Assembly (NCBI RefSeq): GCF_002161055.1
Contig: NZ_NFLT01000004.1
Location: forward strand, 1-64,000
Source: Tyzzerella sp. An114
Lineage (GTDB): Bacteria; Bacillota; Clostridia; Lachnospirales; Anaerotignaceae
DNA length: 64,000 nt
Reading direction: 5' to 3'
In this document: positions 16,907 to 25,427 of the stretch, in pieces
How positions within the stretch are numbered: position 1 is the stretch's first letter
How the letters are laid out: the number at the start of each line of letters is the position of its first letter
Position numbers and translations under genes: made by a program
The notes under the pieces: model-generated
Database searches by the model: none
The model's input: the letters and a program-made list of their open reading frames with translations, nothing else
What the model was told of the DNA's origin: nothing

Positions 16907-17614
16907 TTAAGCACCAAGATAAGCTTTTTTAATAGACTCATTCTGCATAAGCTCTTTTGCATTACCTTCCATGGCAATTTTACCTGTCTCAAGAACATAA
17001 GCTCTATCAGAAATAGAAAGAGCCATTTTAGCATTCTGCTCAACAAGAAGAACTGTAACACCAGATTTATTAACTTCTTTTATAATCTCAAAAATCTCTT
17101 TAACAAGAAGAGGAGAAAGACCCATTGAAGGCTCATCAAGAAGTAATATTTTAGGTCTGCTCATCAAAGCTCTACCCATAGCAAGCATCTGCTGCTCACC
17201 ACCAGAAAGAGTTCCAGCAAGCTGTTTTTGACGTTCTTCCAAACGTGGAAAACGTTTATAAACAGACATTATATCAGCCTTTATATTTTCAGCAGTGTCC
17301 TTTATTGTATAGGCTCCAAGCTGTAAATTTTCTTTAACACTAAGCTCAGCAAAAACTCGTCTTCCCTCAGGAACCTGAGCAACACCAAGTTGTAATATTT
17401 TGTGTGGTTCAGTCTTTAAAAGATTGTGTCCCAAAAATTCGATTTCACCAGAACGAGCTTTTAAAAGTCCTGATATTGTCTGAAGAGTTGTTGTTTTTCC
17501 AGCACCATTAGCACCTATAAGAGAAACAATCTCACCTTCATTAACTTCTATGGAAACGTCTTTTATAGCATGTATGTTTCCATAATATACATTAAGATTA
17601 TTTACCTTTAACAT
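16907..17614 (-). CDS. livF: Branched-chain amino-acid ABC transporter ATPase LivF
   Basis: 235 aa. Walker A GANGAGKTTTLQ, signature LSGGEQQMLAMGRALM, Walker B KILLLDEPSMGLSP and switch His-equivalent region VLLVEQNAK are intact; the Glu-Gln in place of the usual His-containing switch is typical of LivF. It forms the ATPase heterodimer with LivG and drives import of Leu/Ile/Val through LivH-LivM. Its length equals the family norm. Last gene of the operon, 15 nt after livG. Confidence 0.95.
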   Translation of the reverse strand: MLKVNNLNVYYGNIHAIKDVSIEVNEGEIVSLIGANGAGKTTTLQTISGLLKARSGEIEFLGHNLLKTEPHKILQLGVAQVPEGRRVFAELSVKENLQLGAYTIKDTAENIKADIMSVYKRFPRLEERQKQLAGTLSGGEQQMLAMGRALMSRPKILLLDEPSMGLSPLLVKEIFEIIKEVNKSGVTVLLVEQNAKMALSISDRAYVLETGKIAMEGNAKELMQNESIKKAYLGA

Positions 17615-17629
17615 AAAAACGTTTCCTCC

Positions 17630-18388
17630 TTATTCTCCAAGATATGCTGTAATAACTCTAGGGTCATTTACAACTTTAACAGGGTCACCCTCTGCAATAA
17701 TTCTTCCATAGTCAAGAACCTTTAACTGTTCACAAATTCCTAATACAAGGTTCATATCATGCTCTATAAGAAGAACGGCTATATCAAAATTATCTCTTAT
17801 AAATCTTATCATGTCCATAAGCTCTTGAGTTTCTGTTGGGTTCATACCAGCAGCAGGCTCATCTAAGAGAAGAAGCTTAGGATTTGTAGCAAGAGCTCTT
17901 GCAATTTCAAGTTTTCTCTGCATACCATAAGGTAAGTTTGAAGCTTTGTATTCGCATATACGGTCAAGACCGAAAACTTTTAATATTTCAATAGCCTTTT
18001 TATCCATATTTCTTTCTGCATTAAAGTATGCAGGAGTACGGATTATACTACTTAAAAGAGAATATTTAACCTGATTATGGAGAGCAGTTTTTACATTATC
18101 AAGAACACTCATTTTATCGAAAAGACGTATATTCTGGAATGTTCTTGCCATACCACATTTACATATATCATGGGCAGGTTTTCCATTTAATTTAACACCA
18201 TCAAGAACAATACTTCCATCTGTTGGCACATAAACACCTGTAAGAAGGTTGAAAACTGTTGTTTTTCCAGCACCATTAGGACCTATAAGACCATAAAGGT
18301 CACCTTTTTCTATGGTTATATTGAAATTGTCAACGGCTCTAAGACCGCCAAAAGATATTCCGAGATTATTAACTTCAAGTAAAGCCAT
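17630..18388 (-). CDS. livG: Branched-chain amino-acid ABC transporter ATPase LivG
   Basis: 252 aa. Walker A GPNGAGKTTVFN, GMARTFQNIRLFDKMSVLDNV with the Q-loop, signature LPYGMQRKLEIARAL (the LivG-type LSYG variant), Walker B LLLLDEPAAGMNP and switch His in LIEHDMNLV. It is the partner ATPase of LivF. It follows livM by only 3 nt, so it is translationally coupled. Confidence 0.95.
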   Translation of the reverse strand: MALLEVNNLGISFGGLRAVDNFNITIEKGDLYGLIGPNGAGKTTVFNLLTGVYVPTDGSIVLDGVKLNGKPAHDICKCGMARTFQNIRLFDKMSVLDNVKTALHNQVKYSLLSSIIRTPAYFNAERNMDKKAIEILKVFGLDRICEYKASNLPYGMQRKLEIARALATNPKLLLLDEPAAGMNPTETQELMDMIRFIRDNFDIAVLLIEHDMNLVLGICEQLKVLDYGRIIAEGDPVKVVNDPRVITAYLGE

Positions 18389-18391
18389 GAC

Positions 18392-19387
18392 TTATTCACC
18401 AACCTTCTTTTTATCAGTCTTTTTACCAAAAAGTTTTCCAATAGTATTGTTATTGTAAAGACCTTCTTTTATTTTTGAGTGATTGAAAAGCATTATTATA
18501 ATAAGAACTACTGCATAAAGAAGCATACGGAAATCATCTGCACCTCTTAAAAGCTCTGGAAGAGCTGTAAGTATTACAGCAGCAATAATAGAACCTCTTA
18601 TACTTCCCATACCACCAAGAACTACTATAACAAGTATTTCAATAGATTTATTGTAATCAAATGTTGTAGGTTTAAGAATACCTACGTTATGAGCGTATAA
18701 AACACCGGCAATTCCTGCAAAGAATGCAGATATAACAAATGCCATAACTTTAAAACGACTTACATTTATACCGATTGACTCTGTTGCTATACTGTTGTCT
18801 CTTATTGAGCATATAGCACGACCATGTCTAGAATTAACTATATTTGTAATAGCAATAACTGAAATTGCCATAAGTATAAATACAAGAGTATAACTCTTAT
18901 AGTTTGTGTAAAGAGGTATTTTCTGAAGACCTTTTGCACCATTTGTAATTTCCAATGATATAAGAATTGATTTTATAATTTCACCAAATCCAAGAGTAAC
19001 AATAGCAAGGTAGTCACCATTAAGTCTAAGAACAGGCATACCTATTATAAATCCGAAAAATGCAGCAACAGCACCACCAGCAATAAGAGCAATTGCAAGC
19101 TCTACAACTTCAGGAGCATCCATATTTATTGTTATAAGAGCACCAACATAAGCACCTATTGACATGAAACCTGCATGACCAAGAGAAAGCTCTCCTAAGA
19201 AACCTGTAATAAGGTTAAGGGACACTGCAAGAATTATATTTACAGCAATAGGTACAAGGAGAGATGTGTACTGACGGTTAAGTATACCGCCTTTTAAGAG
19301 AAATGTTATAATAGCATAGCTTATAACAATAAATAATAAATTTGTTAAAGCCTTTTTACCTGCAAATTTTTTCTTTAAATTTTCCAC
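18392..19387 (-). CDS. livM: Branched-chain amino-acid ABC transporter permease LivM
   Basis: About 332 aa from GTG 19387, chosen because AGGGGG lies 8 nt upstream; the frame is open to 19450 but that part overlaps livH and lacks a ribosome site. It has eight to ten membrane segments, with NLITGFLGELSLGHAGFMSIGAY, GDYLAIVTLGFGEIIK and the coupling loop AIRDNSIATESIGINV typical of LivM. The C terminus is basic. It pairs with LivH to form the channel. Confidence 0.93.
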   Translation of the reverse strand: MENLKKKFAGKKALTNLLFIVISYAIITFLLKGGILNRQYTSLLVPIAVNIILAVSLNLITGFLGELSLGHAGFMSIGAYVGALITINMDAPEVVELAIALIAGGAVAAFFGFIIGMPVLRLNGDYLAIVTLGFGEIIKSILISLEITNGAKGLQKIPLYTNYKSYTLVFILMAISVIAITNIVNSRHGRAICSIRDNSIATESIGINVSRFKVMAFVISAFFAGIAGVLYAHNVGILKPTTFDYNKSIEILVIVVLGGMGSIRGSIIAAVILTALPELLRGADDFRMLLYAVVLIIIMLFNHSKIKEGLYNNNTIGKLFGKKTDKKKVGE

Positions 19388-19400
19388 TATCTCCACCCCC

Positions 19401-20282
19401 TTAAACTTTTTCACTCTTCTTCTTGCCAAGGAAACCAGAAGGTCTAACAAGAAGAACTATTACAAGAACACTGAATACGATAGCGTCTGAAAGCTCTGTT
19501 GAAATAAAAGCTTTTGAAAAACTTTCTATTATACCAAGAACAATTCCTCCAAGCATAGCTCCCGGAATACTTCCGATACCACCTAAAACCGCAGCAACAA
19601 AGGCTTTAATACCAGGTAAAGCACCCATTGTAGGTTTAAGCGACTGATACTGACAAATATACAGTATACCAGCAACAGCCGCAAGGAAAGAACCTATTGC
19701 AAATGTCATTGTTATTGTTTTGTTTACATTTATACCTACAAGCTGTGCAGCTCCCATATCTTCTGATACAGCACGCATAGCACTTCCAGCTTTTGTTTTA
19801 TTTATAAAGAATGTAAGTATAATCATTGATATTGTTGTTACAACGAGAGTAACTATTGTTATACCAGAAATTGTAACTCCACCTATATTTATTGAGTCAA
19901 CATTAATTATTGACTGGAAAGGAATAGGTGTAGCTTTAAATATAATAAGTGATGCACTCTGTAAAAAGTAGCTGACACCAATTGCAGTAATAAGAACGGC
20001 AAGTCTTGGAGCATTTCTCAAAGGTTTATAAGCAATTCGCTCTATAATTACACCAAGCACCGCACAAACAACACATGTAAATATTACAGCCGGAATTGCA
20101 GGAAGATGCAAAAGAGCTACAGCAACATAAAGTGCGTATGCACCAACCATAATAATATCACCATGAGCAAAGTTAATCATTTTAGCAATACCATATACCA
20201 TTGTATAACCAAGGGCTATAAGTGCATATATACTTCCTGTTCTCAAACCGTTTATAAGCTGTTCCAAAATATTAGTCAACAT
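19401..20282 (-). CDS. livH: Branched-chain amino-acid ABC transporter permease LivH
   Basis: 293 aa with about eight membrane helices. The LivH start LINGLRTGSIYALIALGYTMVYGI and INFAHGDIIMVGAY are diagnostic; the coupling loop is AVSEDMGAAQLVGINV. It forms the membrane channel with LivM. It is separated from the binding-protein gene by 165 nt containing a 34-bp perfect palindrome, which probably lowers its expression relative to the binding protein. Confidence 0.95.
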   Translation of the reverse strand: MLTNILEQLINGLRTGSIYALIALGYTMVYGIAKMINFAHGDIIMVGAYALYVAVALLHLPAIPAVIFTCVVCAVLGVIIERIAYKPLRNAPRLAVLITAIGVSYFLQSASLIIFKATPIPFQSIINVDSINIGGVTISGITIVTLVVTTISMIILTFFINKTKAGSAMRAVSEDMGAAQLVGINVNKTITMTFAIGSFLAAVAGILYICQYQSLKPTMGALPGIKAFVAAVLGGIGSIPGAMLGGIVLGIIESFSKAFISTELSDAIVFSVLVIVLLVRPSGFLGKKKSEKV

Positions 20283-20376
20283 GTTTTTTCTCCACCTCTT
20301 TTACATCTTAATTATTTTCAACTTAATATTTTTCGACAAAAAACACTTTAATTGCTTAAAGTTTTTCATAATACAA

Positions 20377-20410
20377 TATTTGCCCTCTCCGATATCGGAG
20401 AGGGCAAATA
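20377..20410 (-). terminator. 34-bp perfect palindrome between livK and livH
   Basis: 17-nt arms (20377-20393 and 20394-20410) with no mismatch. There is no U-run after it on the minus strand, so it is more likely a 3'-stabilising or processing stem, or a leaky terminator, than a full stop. Confidence 0.65.
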
Positions 20411-20447
20411 CTAATCTTTTTTTAATTTTATGTATTGGTAAAATTTA

Positions 20448-21656
20448 TTATTCTGCTGCTTCTGTTGTTTCAGCTGTATCAGCTGCTTCATCTCCAACAT
20501 GGTAAGCAACATACTGTCCATCTTTGATTGTTACAAACTTAGCACCTTTTTCAGGTTCACCGTCTGCTGAGAATTTAACTTTACCTGTAAGTCCATCAAC
20601 TTCGATTTCTGTCATAGCTGCAATCATGTCAGCACTTTCTGTTGAACCAGCCTGTTCCATAGCTGCTTTCATAACATAAACAACATCATATCCATCAGCT
20701 GCGAACTGGTCTGGAGTTGAATTGTAAGCTGCTTCATAAGATGCTACGAAATCAGCAACTTCTGGGTCTGTTGCAAGGAATGGGCTTAAGAATATAGCAC
20801 CTTCAACAGTTGAAGGGTCTGTAACCTGTTTGAGGATACCATCCCAACCGTCTCCACCGATGAATGGAAGGTTAAGTCCAATATCTTTAGCCTGCTGAGC
20901 TATATAAGAAGCTGCTTCATAGTATGTAGGAACGAATAATATTTCAGCATTTGAATTTTTGATAGCTGTAAGCTGTGCTGTAAAGTCAACATCACCTTCG
21001 TTGAAAGCCTGATTTGAAACGATTGTTCCGCCTAAAGCTTCAACTTCTTCAACAAATGCATCTTTCATACCTGTGCTGTATTCGTCTGAGTTGTTGAATA
21101 TAACAGCAATATTTTTATATCCTAAATCATTAACAGCAAAGTCTGCCATTGTTTTACCCTGAAGTGGGTCTGTGAAACATAATCTGAAAGCATTGTCAGC
21201 ATCTGTAATACAGTTTATAGCTGAACCTGATGGTGTAATCTGTAATATACCATCCTGAGCTGTGTAATCTTTAATTACGATACAAGGAGCACTTGTAACT
21301 GTTCCTAAAAGAGCATCCATTCCATCGTCCATAAGTGAGTTGTAAGCTGTGATTGCAGTCTGTTCTTTACCTTCATCATCTTTGAAATCAAGAGCAAGTT
21401 TAACTGTTTTATCTCCAACTTTAACTCCGCCTGCGTCATTAATCTCTTTGATAGCGATTTCAGCACCCTGTTTTACAGATGTACCATAAGAAGCTGCACT
21501 TCCTGTAAGAGGTCCAAGTCCTCCAATTAAAAATGTATCTTCTCCGCTTTCACTTGTCTGGGCTGTATCTCCGCTTGTACCATTGTCGCTTGAACCACAA
21601 GCTGCAAGTGAGAATACCATAGCTGCTGCCATTATAGCTGCTAAAAATTTCTTCAT
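20448..21656 (-). CDS. Branched-chain amino-acid ABC transporter substrate-binding lipoprotein (LivK type)
   Basis: 402 aa. Signal peptide with lipobox SLAACG (Cys20) then a Ser/Thr/Glu linker and a Peripla_BP_6 domain: IGGLGPLTGSAASYG, KLALDFKDDEGKE, VTSAPCIVIKDY and AADGYDVVYVMKAAME. It binds Leu/Ile/Val or a related amino acid outside the membrane. The C terminus ends with an acidic Thr/Ala/Glu tail (AADTAETTEAAE). It is first in the five-gene operon, behind the promoter at 21790-21818. Confidence 0.93.
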   Translation of the reverse strand: MKKFLAAIMAAAMVFSLAACGSSDNGTSGDTAQTSESGEDTFLIGGLGPLTGSAASYGTSVKQGAEIAIKEINDAGGVKVGDKTVKLALDFKDDEGKEQTAITAYNSLMDDGMDALLGTVTSAPCIVIKDYTAQDGILQITPSGSAINCITDADNAFRLCFTDPLQGKTMADFAVNDLGYKNIAVIFNNSDEYSTGMKDAFVEEVEALGGTIVSNQAFNEGDVDFTAQLTAIKNSNAEILFVPTYYEAASYIAQQAKDIGLNLPFIGGDGWDGILKQVTDPSTVEGAIFLSPFLATDPEVADFVASYEAAYNSTPDQFAADGYDVVYVMKAAMEQAGSTESADMIAAMTEIEVDGLTGKVKFSADGEPEKGAKFVTIKDGQYVAYHVGDEAADTAETTEAAE

Positions 21657-21691
21657 AAATAATTCCCCCTCAACTTTTTGAAGTACCCAAA

Positions 21692-21710
21692 TGTTTCGTT
21701 TAAAGAAACA
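21692..21710. repeat. Palindrome A upstream of the Liv operon
   Basis: TGTTTC-N7-GAAACA, 19 bp, in the transcribed leader of the operon. The same half-sites and spacing recur at 21746-21764. Confidence 0.6.
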
Positions 21711-21745
21711 ATGTCCATTTAATACTGATTTATTAAATGTATTTA

Positions 21746-21764
21746 TGTTTCATATTAAGAAACA
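21746..21764. repeat. Palindrome B upstream of the Liv operon
   Basis: Second TGTTTC-N7-GAAACA, its centre 54 bp from that of palindrome A and about 25 bp from the -10 box. Confidence 0.6.
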
Positions 21765-21789
21765 CTTCTTTGTTTTTTTATTTTGGTAA

Positions 21790-21818
21790 ATAATACGCTT
21801 AAAATCCCTTCTAGTCAA
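21790..21818 (-). promoter_or_regulatory. Promoter of the Liv operon
   Basis: Minus strand: TTGACT (21813-21818), 17-bp spacer, TATTAT (21790-21795), giving a leader of about 125 nt that contains both palindromes. Confidence 0.7.
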
Positions 21819-22164
21819 GGCAAATTTTTTTGTGTATTCATAAGATGTACATTGTTCTACCAATCAATTTTCATATAAATTTTGCTTATACCAAAACAGG
21901 TATTTGTCATAACGCATAATATATAGGTTTTATATAAGTATTTTTTATATAATATACATAGTAAACATTTTATTGAACTTTCATAATTTCTACATTTATT
22001 TTTAAATAGTATTGTATTTTAATACTGTTTTTTGTACTGTTTTTACTTTAAAACCTTTTTTATATTAAAATTATAAAAAATTACCTTTCTTTTTTTATTT
22101 AATTTTATTTTTCACTGTGATATATTTTAGAAATAAAACAAATTTTAAGGAAGTGACCTATTTT
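21819..22164. other. AT-rich spacer between Liv and fumarase operons
   Basis: About 345 bp without a gene, upstream of both divergent operons. A short direct repeat (TACTGTTTTT twice, around 22022-22046) is visible; otherwise nothing can be named. Confidence 0.4.
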
Positions 22165-23007
22165 ATGAGAGAAATTTCGGTAAATGAAATCATTGAAACA
22201 GTAAAAAGGCTCTGTATAGAAGCAAATTGTATACTTAATGATGATGTATACAATGCCCTTGAATGTTCAAAATGTAAAGAAACTTCACCTGTTGGAAAAG
22301 AAATACTCTGTCAGCTTACAAAAAATGCTGATATAGCAAAATCAGAAAACATGCCAATATGTCAAGATACAGGAATGGCAATAATATTTGTAGAAATGGG
22401 ACAGGAAGTTCATATTTCAGACGGAAGTTTAACAGATGCCATAAACGAAGGTGTCCGCCGTGGGTATACAGAAGGCTATTTAAGAAAATCTGTTGTATCA
22501 GACCCATTTATAAGAGTTAACACAAAAGATAACACACCAGCAGTAATACACTATGACATAGTACAGGGAGATAAAATAAAAATAACAGTTGCACCAAAAG
22601 GCTTTGGAAGTGAAAACATGAGCCGTGTATATATGTTAAAGCCATCTGACGGCATAGAAGGTGCAAAAAAAGCAATACTTGAGACAGTAAAAGAAGCAGG
22701 TCCAAATCCATGTCCTCCTATGGTTGTAGGTGTAGGCTGTGGAGGAAATTTTGAGATGAGTGCATATCTTGCAAAAAAAGCTCTTTTAAGAAAAATAGGT
22801 TCACACTCAGACAAACCTCATATACGTGAAATGGAAGAAGAACTTCTTGAAAAAATGAACAATTTAGGCATAGGACCTCAGGGATTGGGAGGAAACACAA
22901 CAGTTTTAGGTGTGAATATAGAAACATATCCAACCCACATTGCAGGAATGCCAATAGCAATAAATATAAGCTGTCATGTAACTCGTCACGCAGAAGCTAC
23001 AATATAA
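22165..23007 (+). CDS. fumA: Class I fumarate hydratase, alpha subunit
   Basis: About 280 aa from ATG 22165 (AAGGAAGTG upstream); 16 upstream codons lack a ribosome site. Two-subunit class I fumarases interconvert fumarate and malate with an oxygen-sensitive 4Fe-4S cluster. The three expected cluster Cys are visible in MPICQDTG, GVGCGGNF and NISCHVTRH. The protein also fits the L(+)-tartrate dehydratase alpha subunit, which cannot be separated by eye. It is 12 nt from the beta-subunit gene. Confidence 0.9.
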   Translation: MREISVNEIIETVKRLCIEANCILNDDVYNALECSKCKETSPVGKEILCQLTKNADIAKSENMPICQDTGMAIIFVEMGQEVHISDGSLTDAINEGVRRGYTEGYLRKSVVSDPFIRVNTKDNTPAVIHYDIVQGDKIKITVAPKGFGSENMSRVYMLKPSDGIEGAKKAILETVKEAGPNPCPPMVVGVGCGGNFEMSAYLAKKALLRKIGSHSDKPHIREMEEELLEKMNNLGIGPQGLGGNTTVLGVNIETYPTHIAGMPIAINISCHVTRHAEATI

Positions 23008-23019
23008 GGAGGGTAAATA

Positions 23020-23568
23020 ATGACAATAAATTTAAAAACTCCTCTCACAAGGGAAAAAGCTGAAAATCTTAAGGCTGGAGATATTGTAAGTCTTACAGGT
23101 ACAATATACACATCAAGGGATGCAGCCCACAAAAGAATGATTGAAGAATACGAAAAAACAGGAAAATTTCCTTTCGATATGAAAGACGCCATAATATATT
23201 ATGCAGGTCCTTCACCGGCAAAACCAGGGCAAGTTATAGGTTCAGCAGGTCCTACAACATCAGGAAGAATGGACACTTATGCACCTTTTATGATTGAAAA
23301 AGGCGAAACAGGAATGATTGGAAAAGGTGCAAGAAATGAAAATGTTATAAAAGCAATGAAAGAACATAAGGCTGTATATTTCGGTGCAACAGGTGGAGCA
23401 GGAGCATTAATAGCCAGCCATATAAAAGAATGTGAACTTATAGCCTATGAAGATTTAGGAGCAGAAGCTGTTTACAAACTTTATGTTGAAGATTTTCCCC
23501 TTGTTGTGATAATAGACTCAGAGGGTAATAATTTATATGAAACTGAAAAATTAAAATACAGTAAATAA
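23020..23568 (+). CDS. fumB: Class I fumarate hydratase, beta subunit
   Basis: 182 aa. The C-terminal fumarase domain as a separate protein: GDIVSLTGTIYTSRDAAHKR near the start, YYAGPSPAKPGQVIGSAGPT for substrate binding, and KGARNENVIKAM. It completes the active site of the alpha subunit. The start ATG follows AAGGAGGGTAAATA. The operon continues into CapA 17 nt later, though no functional link is evident. Confidence 0.9.
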   Translation: MTINLKTPLTREKAENLKAGDIVSLTGTIYTSRDAAHKRMIEEYEKTGKFPFDMKDAIIYYAGPSPAKPGQVIGSAGPTTSGRMDTYAPFMIEKGETGMIGKGARNENVIKAMKEHKAVYFGATGGAGALIASHIKECELIAYEDLGAEAVYKLYVEDFPLVVIIDSEGNNLYETEKLKYSK

Positions 23569-23585
23569 GAAAGGTTTTATAAATT

Positions 23586-24824
23586 ATGAAAAAAACCATA
23601 ATATTTTTTATTTTGTCAACTTTTTTAATATGTTTTTCATCAGGTTGTGGACAAAACAGTGGAAATGTAAATAACAATGTTAATAAAAGTACAGAAACTA
23701 TTGAAAATGTTAATGCCCAAGAAATAGAAGAACCTAAAGAGCCTGTTATAAACACAGCAAGAATGACATTTACAGGAGATATTATGGTTCATAGCTATCA
23801 ATACAATGAAGCCTATGACTTATCCACAGATACATATAACTTTATGCACAATTTCACAGATATGAAAAAATATTTTGATAAGGCTGATTGTGTAATAGGA
23901 AATCTTGAAACAACCTTTGGAGGAACTGTAAGTGATTATCCTATGTTTTCAAGTCCTGACAGTTTTCTTGACTCTTTAAAATATGCAGGCTTTGACATTT
24001 TCACAACAGCAAACAATCATTGTCTTGACTCAGGAAGTAATGGTCTTATAAGAACATTAGACAAATTGGATGAATACGGTTTTAATCATGTTGGAACATA
24101 TCGAACAGAGGAAGAAAGCCAAAACATACTTGTTCAGAACGTAAACGGAATAAATGTAGCTTTTCTTTCTTATACCTATGGTACAAACGGAATACCTATT
24201 AAAAATCCTTATATGGTAAATATAATAGATGACAGCACAAGAGATAAAATAAAATCAGATATTGAAAAGGCAAGGGAATTATCAGATATAGTTGTTGTTA
24301 TGCCTCATATAGGCACAGAATACAAAGAGACACCTGATGATTATGTTGTATCATACATTGATGATATGTTTACATGGGGAGCAGATATAGTTGTTGCAAG
24401 TCACCCTCATGTTTTATTGCCTATGGATTATAAAACAGTAACAGACCCTGATGGCATAGAAAGACAATGTTTTGTTATTTATTCAATGGGTAATTTCATA
24501 TCTTCTCAAACAACACCACCAAGAAATGCATCAATACTTTTAAATATAGATATACAAAAAGTTGATAATAACAGAGCAACTGTGGAAAATGTGACTTTTG
24601 TTCCAATATGGACTCAATTTAGAGGAACTGACGGAAAAGACCATTTTGTAGTAAGAAGTGTTTATGAAATGCTTACTTTACCTGTTGATGAACAAAAGGC
24701 ACTTTTAAGACAGAAAGATATTTTACGTTTAAATGATATACATTATGAGACAACAAAAATGCTTTTAAACGAAGATGTTCCTATTGAACAGATAAAAGAT
24801 GAATATACATTTGTAAGACCTTAA
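23586..24824 (+). CDS. CapA-family (poly-gamma-glutamate/capsule synthesis type) lipoprotein
   Basis: 412 aa. Lipobox FSSGCG (Cys21) then a Asn/Glu linker and a metallophosphatase-like CapA domain: TFTGDIMVHS, GNLETTFGG, TANNHCLDSGSNGLI, VVMPHIGTEY and VVASHPHVLLPMD with the expected metal-binding His/Asp/Asn. CapA proteins are extracytoplasmic and are linked to polyglutamate or cell-wall processing, but most clostridial members are uncharacterised. It is third in the fumarase operon and followed by a terminator shared with the divergent-strand small gene. Confidence 0.88.
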   Translation: MKKTIIFFILSTFLICFSSGCGQNSGNVNNNVNKSTETIENVNAQEIEEPKEPVINTARMTFTGDIMVHSYQYNEAYDLSTDTYNFMHNFTDMKKYFDKADCVIGNLETTFGGTVSDYPMFSSPDSFLDSLKYAGFDIFTTANNHCLDSGSNGLIRTLDKLDEYGFNHVGTYRTEEESQNILVQNVNGINVAFLSYTYGTNGIPIKNPYMVNIIDDSTRDKIKSDIEKARELSDIVVVMPHIGTEYKETPDDYVVSYIDDMFTWGADIVVASHPHVLLPMDYKTVTDPDGIERQCFVIYSMGNFISSQTTPPRNASILLNIDIQKVDNNRATVENVTFVPIWTQFRGTDGKDHFVVRSVYEMLTLPVDEQKALLRQKDILRLNDIHYETTKMLLNEDVPIEQIKDEYTFVRP

Positions 24825-24829
24825 ATTTT

Positions 24830-24870
24830 AAGTTTTTCCAAATTTAGTAATTTGGAAAAACTTATTTTAT
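24830..24870. terminator. Bidirectional terminator, capA / small Cys-rich gene
   Basis: Perfect 14-bp stem (24830-24843, 24851-24864) between convergent genes; T-runs on the plus strand. Confidence 0.8.
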
Positions 24871-25032
24871 TTTATATTTATATAATATTTCATTTCTTTT
24901 ACGTTTTAATTTATTTTCTGAAATGTTTATGTATATACATTCTTGACAAACTCCCTTAATATCTAAAGTAATTTTATCAAGAATACACTTATTATTTTTC
25001 CAATATATACAAAAAATATTCTCACATTTCAT
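24868..25032 (-). CDS. Small cysteine-rich protein (54 aa)
   Basis: Starts at ATG 25032 behind TTAGGAGAATATAATT and encodes 54 aa. Five Cys are spaced as C3-x4-C8-x7-C16-x12-C29-x2-C32 (MKCENIFCIYW, then GVCQEC), followed by a basic tail. The pattern suggests a metal-binding or disulfide-stabilised mini-domain. It resembles short, unnamed clostridial proteins that begin the same way, from memory only. It is divergent from the XRE regulator, with palindromic sites between them, which suggests control by that regulator. Confidence 0.72.
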
Positions 25033-25064
25033 AATTATATTCTCCTAAATAATAAAAAGAAAAA

Positions 25065-25079
25065 ACATTTACTAAATGT
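25065..25079. promoter_or_regulatory. Palindromic operator candidate
   Basis: Perfect 15-bp palindrome ACATTTA-C-TAAATGT. Its ACTAAATGTCA part is repeated at 25123-25133, next to TTGACA at 25114-25119. Both lie in the divergent region before the XRE gene. Confidence 0.5.
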
Positions 25080-25137
25080 CATATTATTGTTATATTATCA
25101 TAAAATAAACCTATTGACAATAACTAAATGTCAAGAG

Positions 25138-25392
25138 GTGATTACAATTTATAAAAACAAAAATTCAGATGGAAGTTTAAATATATGCGGCTCTAAAATA
25201 GCAATTATAAGAAAAAATATGAAACCTAAAGTTTCTCAAAGAGCTTTTGCAGATATGTTACAACTTAATGGACTTGATTTAGATAAAAATGCAATACAAC
25301 GTATAGAAGCTGGAAAAAGATTTGTAACAGATATAGAACTTAAAATTATTGCTGATGTTTTAAATGTATCTGCTGATATTTTACTTAAATAA
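25138..25392 (+). CDS. XRE-family helix-turn-helix transcriptional regulator
   Basis: About 84 aa. The HTH_3 fold is readable: ISKIAIIRKNMK-type helix 1, VSQRAFADMLQLNGLDLDKNAIQRIEAG for helices 2-4 and FVTDIELKIIADVLNVSADILL at the end, matching small phage-repressor-like proteins. The start is unclear: GTG 25138 lies within the AGAGG ribosome site, and ATT 25147 (an allowed but rare start) has ideal 8-nt spacing; no ATG fits. Palindromes in its promoter region suggest autoregulation. It is followed by its own terminator. Confidence 0.78.
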   Translation: MITIYKNKNSDGSLNICGSKIAIIRKNMKPKVSQRAFADMLQLNGLDLDKNAIQRIEAGKRFVTDIELKIIADVLNVSADILLK

Positions 25393-25426
25393 TAAAAAAA
25401 GACTGCACAAGCAGTCTTTTTTATTT
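25392..25426. terminator. Bidirectional terminator, XRE gene / anti-sigma gene
   Basis: Stem AAAAAAGACTGC (25395-25406) with GCAGTCTTTTTT (25411-25422) between convergent genes. Confidence 0.88.
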
Positions 25427-25427
25427 A

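Noticed and set aside
23820-23828. Perfect DnaA box TTATCCACA inside the capA gene
   Set aside because: Single isolated 9-mer within a coding region; expected by chance in a sequence of this size and composition.
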